Origin: Bacteroidota bacterium
Lineage (GTDB): Bacteria > Bacteroidota > Bacteroidia > Bacteroidales > JADFUO01
DNA length: 6,537 nucleotides
Assembly (NCBI GenBank): GCA_030614305.1
Contig: JAUWKH010000102.1
Span: 1-6,537, forward strand
Direction: 5' to 3'
The notes beneath the pieces were generated by a model, which searched no databases, had not been told where the DNA came from, and worked only from the letters and a program-made list of their open reading frames with translations. Of this stretch, positions 5,208 through 6,537 are shown one piece after another. Within the stretch, counting starts at the first letter, position 1. Each line of letters starts with the position of its first letter. The position numbers and the translations under genes are program-made.

Positions 5208-6533
5208 TTATTTGAAAAGTTTAATAATATCATTCCCATTTGCAAAAATAAGCAGGCTGAATAAAATTACCATTCCAACAATTTGGGCATATTCCATAAA
5301 TTTATCACTGGGTTTTCTACGGGTAATAATTTCATAAAACAAAAACATTACGTGTCCTCCGTCCAAAGCAGGAATGGGTAATATATTAAGTATTGCTAAC
5401 ATTATTGATAAGAAAGCTGTTAGTCTCCAGAAATGCTCCCAATCCCATGTTGACGGAAAAATACTGCCAATGGTAATAAATCCACCGATTGACTCATAGG
5501 CTTTTACTTCTGGCGAAAATAGCAATTTTAGTTGTTTGAGGTAGCTGCCTATTCCTTCATAAGCTTTAATTATACCGGCAGGAATAGCTTCAAAAAAAGA
5601 ATAATTTATTTCTTTGTATGTAAAGTAGTTATCAAGTGATTTGGGATATACTCCTATTAAACCCTCTTCCGGAACATTTACATTTATAATTAATGTATCG
5701 GAATTTCTGAGAACCAAAACGGATATTTCTTCATTTTTATGTTTTTGAATTTCATCATAAAACTCATCAAAATATATCATTGACTTTTCATTCAATCCAA
5801 TGATCTTGTCATCTACTATTAGTCCTGCTTCTTTTGCTGGTGAGCCTTTTCTGAAATCACCAACTTCAAAAGGGAATCTGATAAAAATAAAATCGGGTGA
5901 TTTATGTTTTATGAGTTTACCAATAAATCCTTGAGGGACTTGAATTTCCATCGGTTTATCGTTTCTAATTATCTGTATTGTTTTTCCTTCATCAAGAATT
6001 AATTTTAAAGGGATTTTTAAAAAGTTTTCAACAGGCTCGTTTTCAATTGAAATAATTTTATCACCATTTTGCAAACCCATTTCTATAGCAAGCGAATCAC
6101 AAACAATACCATATTTATTTACTTCTGAAGTAGGGAGATATTGTTCACCCCATGTAAAAAGCATAATTATGTATATGGCAATTGCGAGTAAAATATTAAC
6201 TATTACTCCGCCAAGCATAATTATCAGTCTTTGCCATGCCGGTTTCGATCGAAATTCCCATGGTTGTGGTGGCTTTTTTAATTGTTTCTTATCTAAAGAT
6301 TCATCAATCATCCCCGAAATTTTTACATAACCACCTAAGGGTAGCCAGCCCAAGCCGTACTCAGTATAATTTTTCTTATATTTAAATATTGAAAACCATG
6401 GATTAAAAAAGAGATAAAATTTTTCTACACGTGTTTTAAAAATCTTTGCAGCTACAAAATGCCCCAACTCGTGAAAAATCACAAGTATTGAAAGACTTAA
6501 TAATAATTGTATGATTTTGATAAAAATATCCAT
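5208..6533 (-). CDS. rseP: RseP-type site-2 zinc metalloprotease with two PDZ domains
   Basis: RseP family intramembrane proteases cut transmembrane segments of anti-sigma factors and leftover signal peptides in the inner membrane. The 441-residue protein is of normal length. His21-Glu22-Leu-Gly-His25 in the first membrane helix is the HExxH zinc site. The third zinc ligand is Asp391 in the C-terminal N383-x2-P-x-P-x-LDGGH394 motif. Other family marks are YGLGWLPLGGYVKISGM (59-75), the second helix MLGGVIVNILLAIAIYIIM (106-124), and closing helices at about 371-389 and 417-431. Two periplasmic PDZ domains lie at about 137-200 and 222-288, the second with GSPAKEAGL (230-238). All catalytic residues are present, so it should be active. 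The ATG at 6533 places the first helix correctly; only 4 nt of upstream sequence are visible, so its promoter and upstream partner lie outside the window. It converges on the YitT gene. Confidence 0.96.
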   Translation of the reverse strand: MDIFIKIIQLLLSLSILVIFHELGHFVAAKIFKTRVEKFYLFFNPWFSIFKYKKNYTEYGLGWLPLGGYVKISGMIDESLDKKQLKKPPQPWEFRSKPAWQRLIIMLGGVIVNILLAIAIYIIMLFTWGEQYLPTSEVNKYGIVCDSLAIEMGLQNGDKIISIENEPVENFLKIPLKLILDEGKTIQIIRNDKPMEIQVPQGFIGKLIKHKSPDFIFIRFPFEVGDFRKGSPAKEAGLIVDDKIIGLNEKSMIYFDEFYDEIQKHKNEEISVLVLRNSDTLIINVNVPEEGLIGVYPKSLDNYFTYKEINYSFFEAIPAGIIKAYEGIGSYLKQLKLLFSPEVKAYESIGGFITIGSIFPSTWDWEHFWRLTAFLSIMLAILNILPIPALDGGHVMFLFYEIITRRKPSDKFMEYAQIVGMVILFSLLIFANGNDIIKLFK

Positions 6534-6537
6534 ATTA

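Overview
The window is AT-rich Bacteroidota-type DNA. It holds most of a type IX secretion system (T9SS) / gliding core locus on the minus strand, flanked by two housekeeping-type membrane protein genes. The phylum assignment rests on GldK, GldL, GldM and PorP homologues, which are essentially confined to Bacteroidota, on the lack of Shine-Dalgarno sequences before the genes, and on a TAnnTTTG-type promoter element. PorP heads the set, as in the porPKLMN arrangement of Porphyromonas-like lineages. The exact genus cannot be read from the sequence.

Layout from the right edge leftwards: rseP (site-2 metalloprotease, minus, 5208-6533, complete) is convergent with a YitT-family membrane protein gene (plus, 4281-5174). 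A 244-nt divergent intergenic region (4037-4280) carries candidate promoters for both directions. The T9SS genes then run leftwards on the minus strand: porP/sprF (3086-4036), gldK (1609-2979), gldL (1553 down to 528, interrupted) and gldM (468 to the left edge, 156 codons visible). gldN would be expected next, outside the window.

The encoded parts fit one machine. PorP is an outer-membrane barrel-like component. GldK is a lipoprotein that builds the periplasmic ring with GldN. GldL and GldM form the proton-driven inner-membrane motor that energises secretion and, in gliding species, surface-adhesin movement.

The main anomaly is in gldL. The gene is cut by an in-frame TAA (1326-1328) just after the conserved ...DWSLVYP segment, where the family normally continues with Glu-Leu. 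The reading frame stays open and homologous on both sides with no indel, so a single GAA-to-TAA change explains the split. The result is a 75-residue two-helix membrane protein and a separate 262-residue soluble helical protein. An AGGAGG sequence lies between the stop and the next in-frame ATG. Sequencing error, a recent nonsense mutation, readthrough and a truly two-piece GldL cannot be told apart from this sequence alone. The soluble part also contains three tandem repeats of exactly 35 residues. No RNA genes, mobile elements, CRISPR arrays or other stretches longer than 300 nt without a gene are present.
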